NCBI GenBank assembly: GCA_026075535.2
Contig: AP026549.1
Location: 2,976,001-3,040,000 of the forward strand
DNA length: 64,000 nucleotides
Direction of reading: 5' to 3'
Origin: Tricholoma matsutake
Lineage: Eukaryota > Basidiomycota > Agaricomycetes > Agaricales > Tricholomataceae
In this document: positions 55,937 through 64,000 of the stretch, piece by piece
Position numbering within the stretch: the first letter of the stretch is position 1
Layout of the letters: each line of letters starts with the position of its first letter
Notes under the pieces: generated by a model
Database searches by the model: none
Told to the model about the DNA's origin: nothing
Seen by the model: the letters and a program-made list of their open reading frames with translations, nothing else
Position numbers and translations under genes: made by a program

Positions 55937-57261
55937 GTATCACATCCATCCACATACCCCAACACATACTTTGAAATTCCGGGCCACCAATAATTTCTCA
56001 TTACTAATTCCAACGTCTTCCATCTTCCTGGGTGTCCAGCAGTTGGCGTATTATGATGTAACCAGACAATCTCCCTTTGCAAATCCTGATCCTTCGGTAC
56101 ATACACTTTTCCTCGAAACAACACCAATCCTTGTTCCTCAGCCCATTCATCTTCTTTGATATTACCTTTCTTCTCTCCCTTCAGAGCTTTCATGGCTTCC
56201 ACTACTTCATCATCCATTTCTGAACATTGTCTAATTTTAGACAACATTTCTGTTTCTGAGCTATCTATTAATAGATGCCCTTGACGCATAGCACAAATGC
56301 GAAAGTATTTGGGTTTGAGTAAGGTAACATTCTTATTGTCCTCCTCCACCCCCCTTTTATGATCAATACATCTGGATAATGCATCTGCTTTCCTCATTAA
56401 GCTTCCCACTTTGTGGACCAAGTGAAAATTGAAATGCAATAGGAATAGTGCCCAACATGCTTGCCGGCAATTAAGCTTTTTAGTGGACATGAAGTATTGC
56501 AGATTTTGATGATCCATCCAGATCTCAATCTGATGCATACATCCCTCCAAATAATGCCTCCATGCCTCCAATGCTCGTATTATCCCCAACATCTCTTTGT
56601 CATGCACATCATAATTCCTCTCCACATCATTCAACCCTCGGGACAAATATGCACAAGGATGCCATTTGTCATCTTTGCACAGCATTGATAATACTGCTCC
56701 AGTAGCAAAATCGGATGCATCAGATTCCACTTGCAAAGGGTGTGTGAAATATACTGGGGCTAATATTGGTCCCTCCACAAACTTTCTCTTCAACTCCTCA
56801 AACACTGTCTGCTGCTGCTCTCCCCACCTCCACACTACTCCTTTTTGCATAAGGTTATGTAAGGGTGCGGCAATTTTAGAAAAATTGTGCACAAAGCGAC
56901 GATAATAATTTGCGAGTCCCAAGAAGGCTTGAACCTCCTTGACATGGGTGGGCGCAGGCCAATCTGTGATTGCCTGTACCTTGATCGGATCCATTTTGAT
57001 CCTGTCAGGGCTGATCAATAATCCTAGGAACTCAATCTCGCTTGCCCCAAATACACACTTCTCCAGTTTCAAAAATAGATCATTCTCTGCTAACCTCCGT
57101 AGCACCTCCTGCACTATCACCTCATGATTCTCTTCATCCTCCATGAATATCAGAATGTCATCAATAAATATTATTACCACGCCTTTGTCTATTACGTCCT
57201 TGAAAATGTTGTTCATCATATTTTGAAAGGTCAGGGGACTATTAGTCATCCCAAAAAACAT
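55891..57261 (-). pseudogene. Gypsy A: reverse transcriptase, RNase H and integrase zinc finger
   Basis: A 456-codon open stretch. The RT active site is F-I-D-D (I-I-F-I-D-D-I-L-I-F), and S-P-D-R-I-K-M-D-P marks the thumb region. RNase H starts at V-E-S-D-A-S-D-F-A-T-G. Later D-H-Q-N-L-Q-Y-F and A-D-A-L-S-R are the usual end of RNase H. The integrase HHCC finger is H-H-N-T-P-T-A-G-H...C-D-T-C. The frame shifts after K-P-A-G near 55905. Confidence 0.85.
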
Positions 57262-58041
57262 GACAAGCAGCTCAAAGGATCCTCGATGCGTGGCAAATGC
57301 AGCCTTCCACTCATCTCCTTTCTTTATTCATACATTGTTGTATCCCCATCGTAAATCCAATTTTGTAAAGACCTTGGCTTTTCCCACCTTGTCAATTATT
57401 TCTGAGATCAACGGCAGGGGGTATGCATTCTTCACTGTCCACTCATTCAGATACCTATAATCTGTACACATCCTCTTTCTTTGGTCTTTCTTTGGCACAA
57501 AGAATATTGGTGACGTCTGCAGTGATTTTGAAGGTCATATGTATCCTTTGCACAATTGCTCCTTCAGGAATGCATCCACTTCTTCTTGTTCCATTGGAGA
57601 TAATGGATATACCTTCGACTTCTTTGGCACAAACCCTGGCTTCATCTTGATCGCATGATCCCATGGCTTCCGCACTGGCATTTGCTCAGACTCCTTCTTC
57701 TGGAACACTGACAGATATTCATGATACACTTTTGGCACCCATTCCTCCACTGGCTTCTCCACCTTCACAATATTCTTGTCCCATGACTGTCCTCCATGAA
57801 TTGCTCTAAAGGTTTGCTTCTGCTCTTCTTTCTCGATCATGACCAGAACTTCCCCATTTGGTATTTCCTCATCCTCCACTTCCTCCATTGTAACAGAATA
57901 CTTCCTCAGACATTCTTTCTCTTTCTTTTTCCTTTTTTCCTTCTTCATCTTCCTCCCATACACATTACATTCCTTAGGACAACGAGTCATTTGTACTTTC
58001 CCTGTTAAGACTATAGGTCTCAACTCAGCCTAGTCTTCGTA
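57262..58041 (-). pseudogene. Gypsy A: pol linker and N-terminal half of reverse transcriptase
   Basis: The linker is very Lys/Glu-rich (K-K-E-K-R-K-K-K-E-K-E). Then come P-W-D-H-A-I-K-M-K and K-V-Y-P-L-S-P-M-E-Q, the usual lead-in to RT, and [10 protein letters not shown] with [13 protein letters not shown] codons lie at 57535-57537 (after K-G-Y-I) and 57328-57330 (after N-N-V). Arg is expected at both. A TAG at about 58030 lies next to the LTR junction. Confidence 0.8.
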
Positions 58042-58046
58042 TGTTG

Positions 58047-58252
58047 CAGTTGGAGGCTTTCCAACTGTATCAGTTCTTGCAGTAAGAGGCTTTCTTACTG
58101 TATCGGGTTCTGTTTGGGACTTGGTGCTTCCTAAGTCGATATGGCTATCTGTACTCAGAGGCTTTCTGAGTAGACCGTCGGTTCGTGTATCACAGTTGGA
58201 GGCTTTCCAACTGTCGAGTTCGAGTTATCACAGCTAGGGGCTTCCTAAGCTG
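58047..58252 (-). repeat. Array of six stem-loops with a conserved loop and covarying stems
   Basis: Plus-strand hairpins: 58047-58067 (stem CAGTTGG/CCAACTG), 58080-58100 (CAGTAAG/CTTACTG), 58118-58137 (GACTTGG/CTAAGTC), 58152-58172 (TACTCAG/CTGAGTA), 58193-58213 (CAGTTGG/CCAACTG) and 58231-58252 (CAGCT/AGCTG plus AGG/CCT with one bulge). The loop is AGGCTTT in four and a close variant (TGCTTC, GGCTT) in two; in the element's own sense it is AAAGCCT. Starts are 33-41 bp apart. Stems differ between units but complementary bases change together. Confidence 0.85.
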
Positions 58253-58414
58253 TCAAGTGTTCTGGTTGAGTCTAAGACCATTGTTTGAATTAGGTCAAGC
58301 TGAGGAATACAGACAGTATTACTATGGCTTATATACGGTTTGAAGATGTCTATTGTCCAATCAGAATGTAGGATTGTTATCAAGTATAAATAGAAAGAAC
58401 AATAGAAAAGACAG

Positions 58415-58559
58415 GCCTCATGCCTTGCATGAGGCGTCCGATGCCATGGAGTGCTGCAGCGCAGCATGTCAGAGAACAATAAGAGATAAGCCTCATGCAT
58501 AGCATGAGGCATCCAACGTCACGGATCCGATGTCAAGGATCCGATGTCACGGACCCTGT
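58415..58559 (-). repeat. Two matching 9-bp hairpins and a 14-bp tandem repeat in the LTR
   Basis: GCCTCATGC/GCATGAGGC stems occur at 58415-58435 (loop CTT) and 58490-58510 (loop ATA). GCTGC/GCAGC lies between them. Next to the second hairpin a 14-bp unit, GTCACGGATCCGAT, is repeated three times with changes (58518, 58532, 58546). In the element's sense these lie upstream of the presumed TATA box, so they may act as U3 control sites. Confidence 0.65.
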
Positions 58560-58794
58560 GTAAAGGGGTTGTCATACCACGGTGCATGTGGGAGTGGGTT
58601 TGGGTGCATGGAGTCACCATGCATTAAGGCATCTTCCGTCGGAGGTGAGTTGAGTCGAATGGAAAAATTAAAGTACCCGGCCTTGCCGGCGTACGTCTGG
58701 TCGTCGTGGGTTACAATAACAGAAAATCGTAACATCACCCTCTCTCTATCTTTGAAGTCACTGACTTCAATCACAATCTTTTTCTCCTTCCTAG

Positions 58795-60297
58795 TCAAGA
58801 GGTGGGGTGGAATCGTTGGGTTTGAGGGAATCGGTTGGAGCACAGCAGCGTTCCCAACTCTCCATGTTCTCCGAGCAGGAGTCTTCTCGCCAGACCATAT
58901 CCGCTTTCTTCATCGTAATGGGCATTCCACAGGAGGTCGATCCACAGGGGTCTGTTCACACCCGCCAGTGGCCTCATGCCTGGACGAAGCCCTGTCTGGT
59001 CGATGCAGAAATCCTCCGGGTTGTAGTCTTCCCCGTCTTGCTCTTCCTCAAAACACCATTCTTCATATTGGGTCCTCACCCAGGTGTAGTCCGCCTTTGT
59101 GCTCCTCCAGGCAAAGAGGCAGCATTTGGGACAGGTCGAGGACATCCTTCTTATCCAGTCATCCCTTGTAATCCAGAAGGGAATCCCATGTGGGCATATC
59201 CATGCGGGTCTGCCAGGGAGTATGTTTGTCAGTGGTTGTTGGTCAATGGCCGTTCACCCAGTCCTTGCTGGGGTTCGTGGTAGGTGTAGTGTTGATGGGG
59301 TGGGGAGCATTCTGTGGTTTCTTTCGTGGTTGGTTCAGTGAGTGTCTTGGTCTTGGGGGTTCTACAGCTGTCATCGCTGTTTACATGCCCCTAGGATTGT
59401 CTTGGCATGTTTCAGGTTTCCCTCGGGCTCCCATGAGTTCTCCGAGGTCGGGTATCCAACCCACTTCACTAAGAAGTGCATGGTCCTTCCTTTCTTTTTA
59501 TGTCCGATGATCGCTTCCACTTCATACTCCGATTCACCTTCTATCAGGTCGGGCAGTGGTTCTGGGAAGTTCAGTCCATGTGTCTCGGTTTCTTTGTATG
59601 GGGAAAGAAGTGCCGCGTGGAATACCAGGTGTATTTTCCACTGTTCAGGTAACTTCAGTCAATAGGAGAGTGGGCTCAGGACCTTCTCAATAGAGAAGGG
59701 TCCTTCTCTTTTCAGTGTGAGCTTCTTTGTTTGGTGCGTCGTTCTGAGGTTCTTTGCTTCTAGCCACACTCTGTCTCCTTCTTTGAACGGGGTGAAGTGC
59801 CTTGTTGTTCTTTCCACCATCATTTGTCTGGCCAACTTGTGAGTTGCCTTCGCTTTGTCTCGGGCCTGTTGCAGTGCAACTATTCGTTTTTCTATGGCCG
59901 GTATGTTCGTCTTCAGGTAGGGGAGTGGGATTGCCTTGGGTTCATAGCCCATCATGAGGTAGAATGGGGAGTTCTTCTGTATGGAGTGTGTCCTCTGGTT
60001 GTGTGTGAACTCCGCGGTCGGGAGGAGGTGCTTCCAATTCTCCTGGTTGTTTGAGCAGAAGATCTGTAAGTATACTTCCACTTCCTGGTTCACCCATTCA
60101 GTCTCCCCATTGGTCTGGGGGTGGTACGCTGTGCTCATTGCCAGCTTGATTCTGAGCAGTCTTCCTAGCTCCTGGAACAGCTGCGAGGCAAATCTGGGAT
60201 CTCTGTCAGAGATGATCTTGTCTGGGAGGCCAAATCATTTGTAGACATAGTCTAGATAGAGGGTGGCTGCTCCCAATGCATCCACAGTTTTCCTGCA
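58795..60297 (-). pseudogene. Gypsy B: integrase C-terminal half, chromodomain and Cys-rich tail
   Basis: Resumes with T-V-D-A-L-G-A-A-T-L-Y, has TGA at 60235-60237 (Y-K-stop-F-G-L-P-D-K), D-R-D-P-R-F-A-S and Y-H-P-Q-T-N-G-E-T-E-W (catalytic Glu). Another TGA is at 59659-59661 (L-S-Y-stop-L-K-L-P). The chromodomain Y-E-V-E-A-I-I-G-H...L-V-K-W-V-G-Y...S-W-E-P-E-G-N lies at about 59413-59542. After further breaks, 58795-59145 encodes S-S-T-C-P-K-C-C-L-F-A-W and an acidic tail. I recall such a tail behind chromodomains of mushroom gypsy elements, but could not check. Confidence 0.8.
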
Positions 60298-62039
60298 AGG
60301 GATAAAATTACCCCCTTCGTAAGCCCATGGTCTACCATGACCATGAGTGCATCATAACCATCAGACTCTGGTAGGTCAGTTATGAAATCTGTTGTCACCA
60401 TTGCGAATGGTCTTGTCGCTTCAGATCTGATCAGTTGTAGTGGGGGGGTTGTTGGGTGCATGTTGACCTTCATCTGCTGGCATACTGCACATCCAGCAAC
60501 GTAGTTTTTGATGTACGTCATCATCCCCGGCCACCAGTAGTCTCTCCTGATCATTTCGGTTGTCTGCCATTGTCCCAGGTGTCCACTGGTTACTCCTTCA
60601 TGGTATTTTTGCACCAGCTTCTTCTGTAGTTCTCTGTTGTCCGGGACATAGCACCTGTCTCGGAAGAATAGAAGGCCATCTTCTATCTTCCAGTCTTCCA
60701 ATGCTGACTTTATTGGCGGTGTTCCTTTGGTCTTTAGCGCCTTGATAGCACTCTTCACCAGGTCATCTTTCATGATGCTACCCGCAAGTAGATCATGCAT
60801 TTCTGTGTCAATGAATTTCACAAATACTGTTTCTGGCAGCATTGTGATGTCTTCATTATCGTTGTCTTCTTCCGGTATATGGTCCGCTCTCCGTGATAGC
60901 GCATCGCTCTGTACCATCTGAGAAGGTACATGGACGAGTTGCAAGTCGAATTCCAATAGGAATAAGCTCCATCTTGCCTGTCATCTGTTCAGTTTCTGTG
61001 CCATCTGGAAGTATGTTAGGTTCTTGTGATCCAAGAGGATTACTACCGGGTGTTCTGAACCCAGCAAGTAGTGTCTCCAAGTTTCCAGTGATCGTACTAT
61101 CGCCAGAAGCTCCCTGTCGTATATCTCGTAGTTCCATTCCGTTGGTGTCAGTGCATGCAATATGTATCCGCACAGATGCCAGTCTCCATTCGTATCTCTT
61201 TGTCTCAGCACTCCTCCTGTCGCATGTTTTGAGGCATCTGATTCGATTGTGAATGGCTTTGGAAGGTCTGGCATCAGCAGTACCAGTGCTTCTGTGAATT
61301 TCCTTTTCAGCGTCTGAAAGGCCTGTTCGCATTCAGTTGTCCAGTTGAACATTTTGTCCTTCTTCATCAGCTCATTAAGTGGTCTGCTTGTCTCTGTGAA
61401 ATGTCCAATAAACTTCCTGTAGAAGTTTCCAAATCCCAGGAAAGATCTGACTGCCTTTACATTTGTCAGGGTTGGCCAATCCTGTATACCTCCCAGTTTT
61501 GTGTTGTCCATGGCAATTTCGTTGGGTCAGATGATCAGACCCAAGAATTCCACTTCGTGGACATCAAACTTGCATTTCTCTGGTTTCAGGTATAGGTCGT
61601 TCTCTGCCAGCCTTTGCAGTACTCTCTTTGTCCTTTCCTGGTGTTCGTTCTGATCCTTGGAGAATATCAGGATGTCGTCCATGTAAATCACGAGCCATCC
61701 TTCTCTGATCATGTCGCGGAATATCTCATTCATCATTGCCTGGAAGGTTGCCGGTGAGTTGCATAATCCGAAGAACATCACCGTTGGCTCAAACAGCCCC
61801 CTGTTCGTCTTGAAGGCTGCTTTCCATTGATCTCTGTCCTTGATTCTGACATTGTGATATCCCCATTGGATGTCCAATTTCGTAAACCATTTCGCCCCTC
61901 TTAGTTTGTCCAACAGGTCTCCTACCAGCGGCAGCGGGTAGGTGTTCTTGATTGTTCCGTTATTCAAGTACCTGTAATCCTGGCAGGGTCGTAGTGCATC
62001 CGAGTCCTTCTTCGCAATGAAGAAGAATGGCGATGCCAT
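60252..62039 (-). pseudogene. Gypsy B: reverse transcriptase, RNase H and integrase N-terminal half
   Basis: RT with [10 protein letters not shown] and the active site Y-M-D-D ([10 protein letters not shown]). RNase H with [11 protein letters not shown] and D-H-K-N-L-T-Y-F. Integrase finger H-E-G-V-T-S-G-H...C-A-V-C-Q-Q, then V-T-T-D-F-I-T-D-L-P. TGA codons lie at 61527-61529 (after G-L-I-I) and 60981-60983 (after L-N-R), both where Arg is expected. A one-base loss near 60297 shifts the frame before T-V-D-A-L-G-A-A-T-L-Y. Confidence 0.87.
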
Positions 62040-62282
62040 GGGCGATTTCGATGGTCGGATGTATCCTTTCTTCAGGCTCTTGTCAAGAAACTAGTTTGTC
62101 CAACAGGTCTCCTACCAGCGGCAGCGGGTAGGTGTTCTTGATTGTTCCGTTATTCAAGTACCTGTAATCCTGGCAGGGTCGTAGCGCATCTGAGTCCTTC
62201 TTCGCAATGAAGAAGAATGGCGATGCCATGGGCGATTTCGATGGTCGGATGTATCCTTTCTTCAGGCTCTCGTCAAGAAACT
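61903..62282. repeat. 190-bp direct tandem duplication inside RT
   Basis: 61903-62092 and 62093-62282 are the same sequence with three differences that I can see (GTGCATCCGAG vs GCGCATCTGAG, and CTTGTC vs CTCGTC). 190 is not a multiple of three, so the duplication shifts the RT frame. It shares AAACT at the junction and looks like a local replication or repair duplication. Confidence 0.92.
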
Positions 62283-63824
62283 CGTCGAGTTTCTTTTGTT
62301 CTGCCAGTGACAACGGGTAAACCCTGCAATCTTTTGCCATAAAGTCCATTTTCAGTTCGATCACATGATCCCAGGGTCTTGATTCTGGGAATCGTTCCGA
62401 TGCTTCCTTTTCGAATATCCATTGGTACTCCTTGTACTGTTCGGGGAGTAGTTCATCTAGGGTCTTCTGTTCGGGGTCTCCTTCCTTCTTGTGTGTCAGG
62501 TGTTGAGAGACCAATGTCTTTGCCCTAATCCAGATGTTTTGTCCATAAGCATATCGCGGTGATCCTTTTGCCTTCACGATCTGAGAGATTTTCTTTGTCG
62601 TCTGAGAATATCCATATCTTGGCTCGTCATATTCCTCTGTCAGCAGTGTCCTAGCTGGTTCGAATATTCCAATGATGGGTTCTCCTCGGATGTAGGCGAC
62701 TAGTAGTTCGTTGTCTTCAATCTTTAGTTTGGGTGTCTCTTTCGGTTGTTCCGTTGCCTGTTCCATTGCCTGTTCCGTTGCCTGTTCATGGTTTGCCTGT
62801 GCTGGGTTTTCCTTCCCAGTGTCTTCTTCGTCTTGCGGCCCAATGGGCTCCACATCTTGAAGAGTCGTGATCACAATCTCTTCATCGTCAATTTCTTCGA
62901 TTGTCGCTTTTCTTGTCTCGACGGGCATCTTGCTTCTTCTTGGTTCTTTGTGGAGGACTCCTCCCATCAGTTTCGTCTTGGCGACAACTCTTCGGCATAG
63001 CTCTCAGCGTTCTTCTTTCGCCAGCTCTTCTTTCTTGCCTTTCAGGGCTATCTTTTCCCTTGCTTTCATGACTATTTGGGCCAGTGCCAGTTGTTCTTCT
63101 TCGTTTCTGGCGGCCAGTCTCTCCAGTTCTCTGGTGGCCACCTTTTTCCATTGTGCTCATTCTTCCTCGGCAGTCTTCTTCTTGAGGGCAAGCCTTTCTT
63201 GATCTCTGGCGATGATGCCTCAGCACCATGCCTGTCGTTCTTCTTTTGTCATGTCAAGGGGGTTCTTCTTATTTTCAGTTCCCCTTTGGCGCCATGACAG
63301 GTGTTCGTCGTTGGTTTTCTTGGTCAGTACCCTACCGATAAGGGTTCTTCCTCTTCCATATGAGAATTCAGGATGGGTCTTGTCATTCGTCCTGAATTGG
63401 AAGGTTCCAATTCTCCAGTCAATTACTGGATTGATTCTCCTGAGCCATGGCAAGCCCAAGATGACTGATTCCTTTCCCAGTCCTGCAATGAGGAAGGTCA
63501 TTGGGAAGGTTCTTCCATTGATCATCAAGAGTTCCCTGGCATAGTGGGAAATCTCCCCTTTCTTGTTTGGGGTTCCATCCACATTCCTGACCCTGATCAC
63601 CTTCTCCAGGGGGTGCAGCTCAAATCCGCTGCTCTCCGTGAATTCATGACTCATGAATATCCCTCCTGCTCCAGAGTCGAGTAGGGCTTCAGTTTCGATG
63701 GCTTTCCCTCTGCCTGCTCCTAGCACTTTGACATCTAAACACATAGATTGATTCTTCAAAGTGGCTAGTAGTACAGAGCAGACAGAGAGTTCGGTGGTAC
63801 CTGGCATCGAGGCAGGCCACCTCT
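62083..63824 (-). pseudogene. Gypsy B: aspartic protease, linker and first copy of RT start
   Basis: Retroviral-type protease with L-L-D-S-G-A-G-G-I-F (active-site D-S-G) and V-I-L-G-L-P-W-L-R-R. The frame then carries TGA at 63220-63222, 63157-63159 and 63004-63006, each fitting an Arg context, through a charged linker. It continues to P-W-D-H-V-I-E-L-K-M and the RT start ([19 protein letters not shown]). It ends in V-S at the junction with a 190-bp duplicated segment. Confidence 0.85.
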
Positions 63825-64000
63825 TTAAAAACCCTCATCCTCAATTGCGGCGAGAGCTCCCTTCTTTTCTTCTTCATCGAGTTCTCCTATGATCGCTCGG
63901 ATCTTCGAGTAGGCTTCCCTGCCTTTATTCTTTGGGGGTGGCTGGTCCTCGGTCCTCTTTTCCCCTTTCTTGTGTTCGGTTGCTCTGTGTCCAGGCTGGT
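63825..64000 (-). pseudogene. Gypsy B: C-terminal end of Gag
   Basis: Reads P-G-H-R-A-T-E-H-K-K-G-E-K, the last part of a CCHC zinc knuckle and its basic tail, then Y-S-K-I-R-A-I-I-G-E-L and ends E-D-E-G-F-stop with TAA at 63825-63827. The downstream protease is in the -1 frame relative to this, overlapping at a T5A3 run, so translation of pol could rely on frameshifting. The start is outside the window. Confidence 0.65.

Larger units (their letters stand above)
54704..58041 (-). mobile_element. Ty3/gypsy chromovirus A, internal region, 5' part displaced by element B
   Basis: Minus-strand order: linker and start of reverse transcriptase (58041-57262), RT/RNase H/integrase zinc finger (57261-55891), integrase core, GPY-like region and chromodomain (55936-54715), polypurine tract, LTR. 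Gag, protease and the 5' LTR are absent because element B begins at 58042. Coding-like sequence (Y-E-D, then A-E-L-R-P-I-V-L) continues right up to that junction. Premature TGA codons interrupt a pol frame that is otherwise open over long stretches. Confidence 0.88.
58042..58734 (-). mobile_element. 3' LTR of gypsy element B (693 bp)
   Basis: Bounded by TGTTGCAG on the left and CGTAACA on the right (TG...CA ends with a 4-bp inverted TGTT/AACA). The polypurine tract of element B, in its minus sense, is the rc of 58735-58754 (TCACCCTCTCTCTATCTTTG). The left end abuts coding sequence of element A. In the minus sense a TATA-like GTATATAAGCC lies near 58330-58341. Transcription starting shortly after would place the six-hairpin array at 58047-58252 in the R/U5 leader. 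The boundaries are inferred, because the 5' LTR of B is outside the window. Confidence 0.65.
58735..64000 (-). mobile_element. Ty3/gypsy chromovirus B, 3' part including gag end, protease, RT, RNase H, integrase, chromodomain
   Basis: Minus-strand order from the right edge: end of Gag with a zinc-knuckle-like C-terminal part, aspartic protease, long linker, RT, RNase H, integrase, chromodomain, a Cys-containing tail, polypurine tract, LTR. It inserted into element A. Its pol frame is continuous apart from TGA codons, a 1-nt frameshift near 60297 and a 190-bp tandem duplication in RT. The 5' LTR and most of gag lie beyond 64000. Confidence 0.9.

Noticed and set aside
58047..58252. Regularly spaced repeats suggesting a CRISPR-like array
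   Set aside because: The repeats are hairpins with changing stems rather than identical repeats with unique spacers, and the setting is a eukaryotic LTR.
58795..59341. Plus-strand ORFs at 58530-59341 as separate genes
   Set aside because: They lie opposite the gypsy B C-terminal region and LTR, and their translations show no motif.

Overview
The window looks like a gene-poor, transposon-packed stretch of an Agaricomycete (mushroom-forming basidiomycete) nuclear genome. The few host genes have many short GT-AG introns, down to coding exons of 11-15 nt. The mobile elements are of kinds I associate with basidiomycetes: Plavaka- and hAT-type DNA transposons, a Helitron, and chromodomain Ty3/gypsy elements. 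I see no rRNA, plasmid or bacterial features. Product names come from recognising family motifs by eye; nothing was searched against a database.

Layout. 1-2700: a partial exon, a degenerate LTR-like stretch and the 3' end of a LINE (RNase H plus zinc motif). 3218-4178: a nine-exon host gene of the PBDC1/YPL225W family. 5244-6752: a 672-bp inverted repeat and a second, looser one. 7440-12170: on the minus strand, a decayed hAT-like transposase, interrupted by a 307-bp palindromic MITE, followed upstream by a decayed Ulp1-type (SUMO protease-like) ORF. 13436-14420: three hairpin-plus-intron-like modules. 15800-19930: an F-box/LRR pseudogene and a nearly intact F-box-like gene. 20565-25015: a divergent pair of multi-intron genes of unknown function, followed by tandem repeats. 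27250-36060: a Helitron (HUH/Y2 Rep, Pif1-type helicase, C-terminal ubiquitin-protease-like domain) broken by a solo LTR. 36000-36481: an F-box fragment against the Helitron 3' end. 36589-41420: the second host-gene island, with an 811-aa low-complexity/coiled-coil protein and a 95-aa cysteine-rich protein in six exons. 42330-46625: a Plavaka transposase pseudogene split by nested insertions including a hAT MITE. 46626-53460: degenerate ORFs, a tRNA-like SINE, another hAT MITE carrying a ~400-bp palindrome, and a second Helitron 3' fragment. 54302-64000: gypsy element A with its 3' LTR, interrupted by gypsy element B, whose 3' LTR is 58042-58734.

The features that stood out most are: a run of six stem-loops with a conserved loop and changing but still paired stems in the LTR leader of gypsy B; premature stops that are TGA, nearly all where Arg is expected, in the Helitron and both gypsy elements (a CpG-deamination signature); the ubiquitin-protease-like tail of the Helitron; and the hairpin/intron modules near 14 kb. 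Host-gene islands are CpG-rich, whereas the old transposon blocks have almost no CpG.
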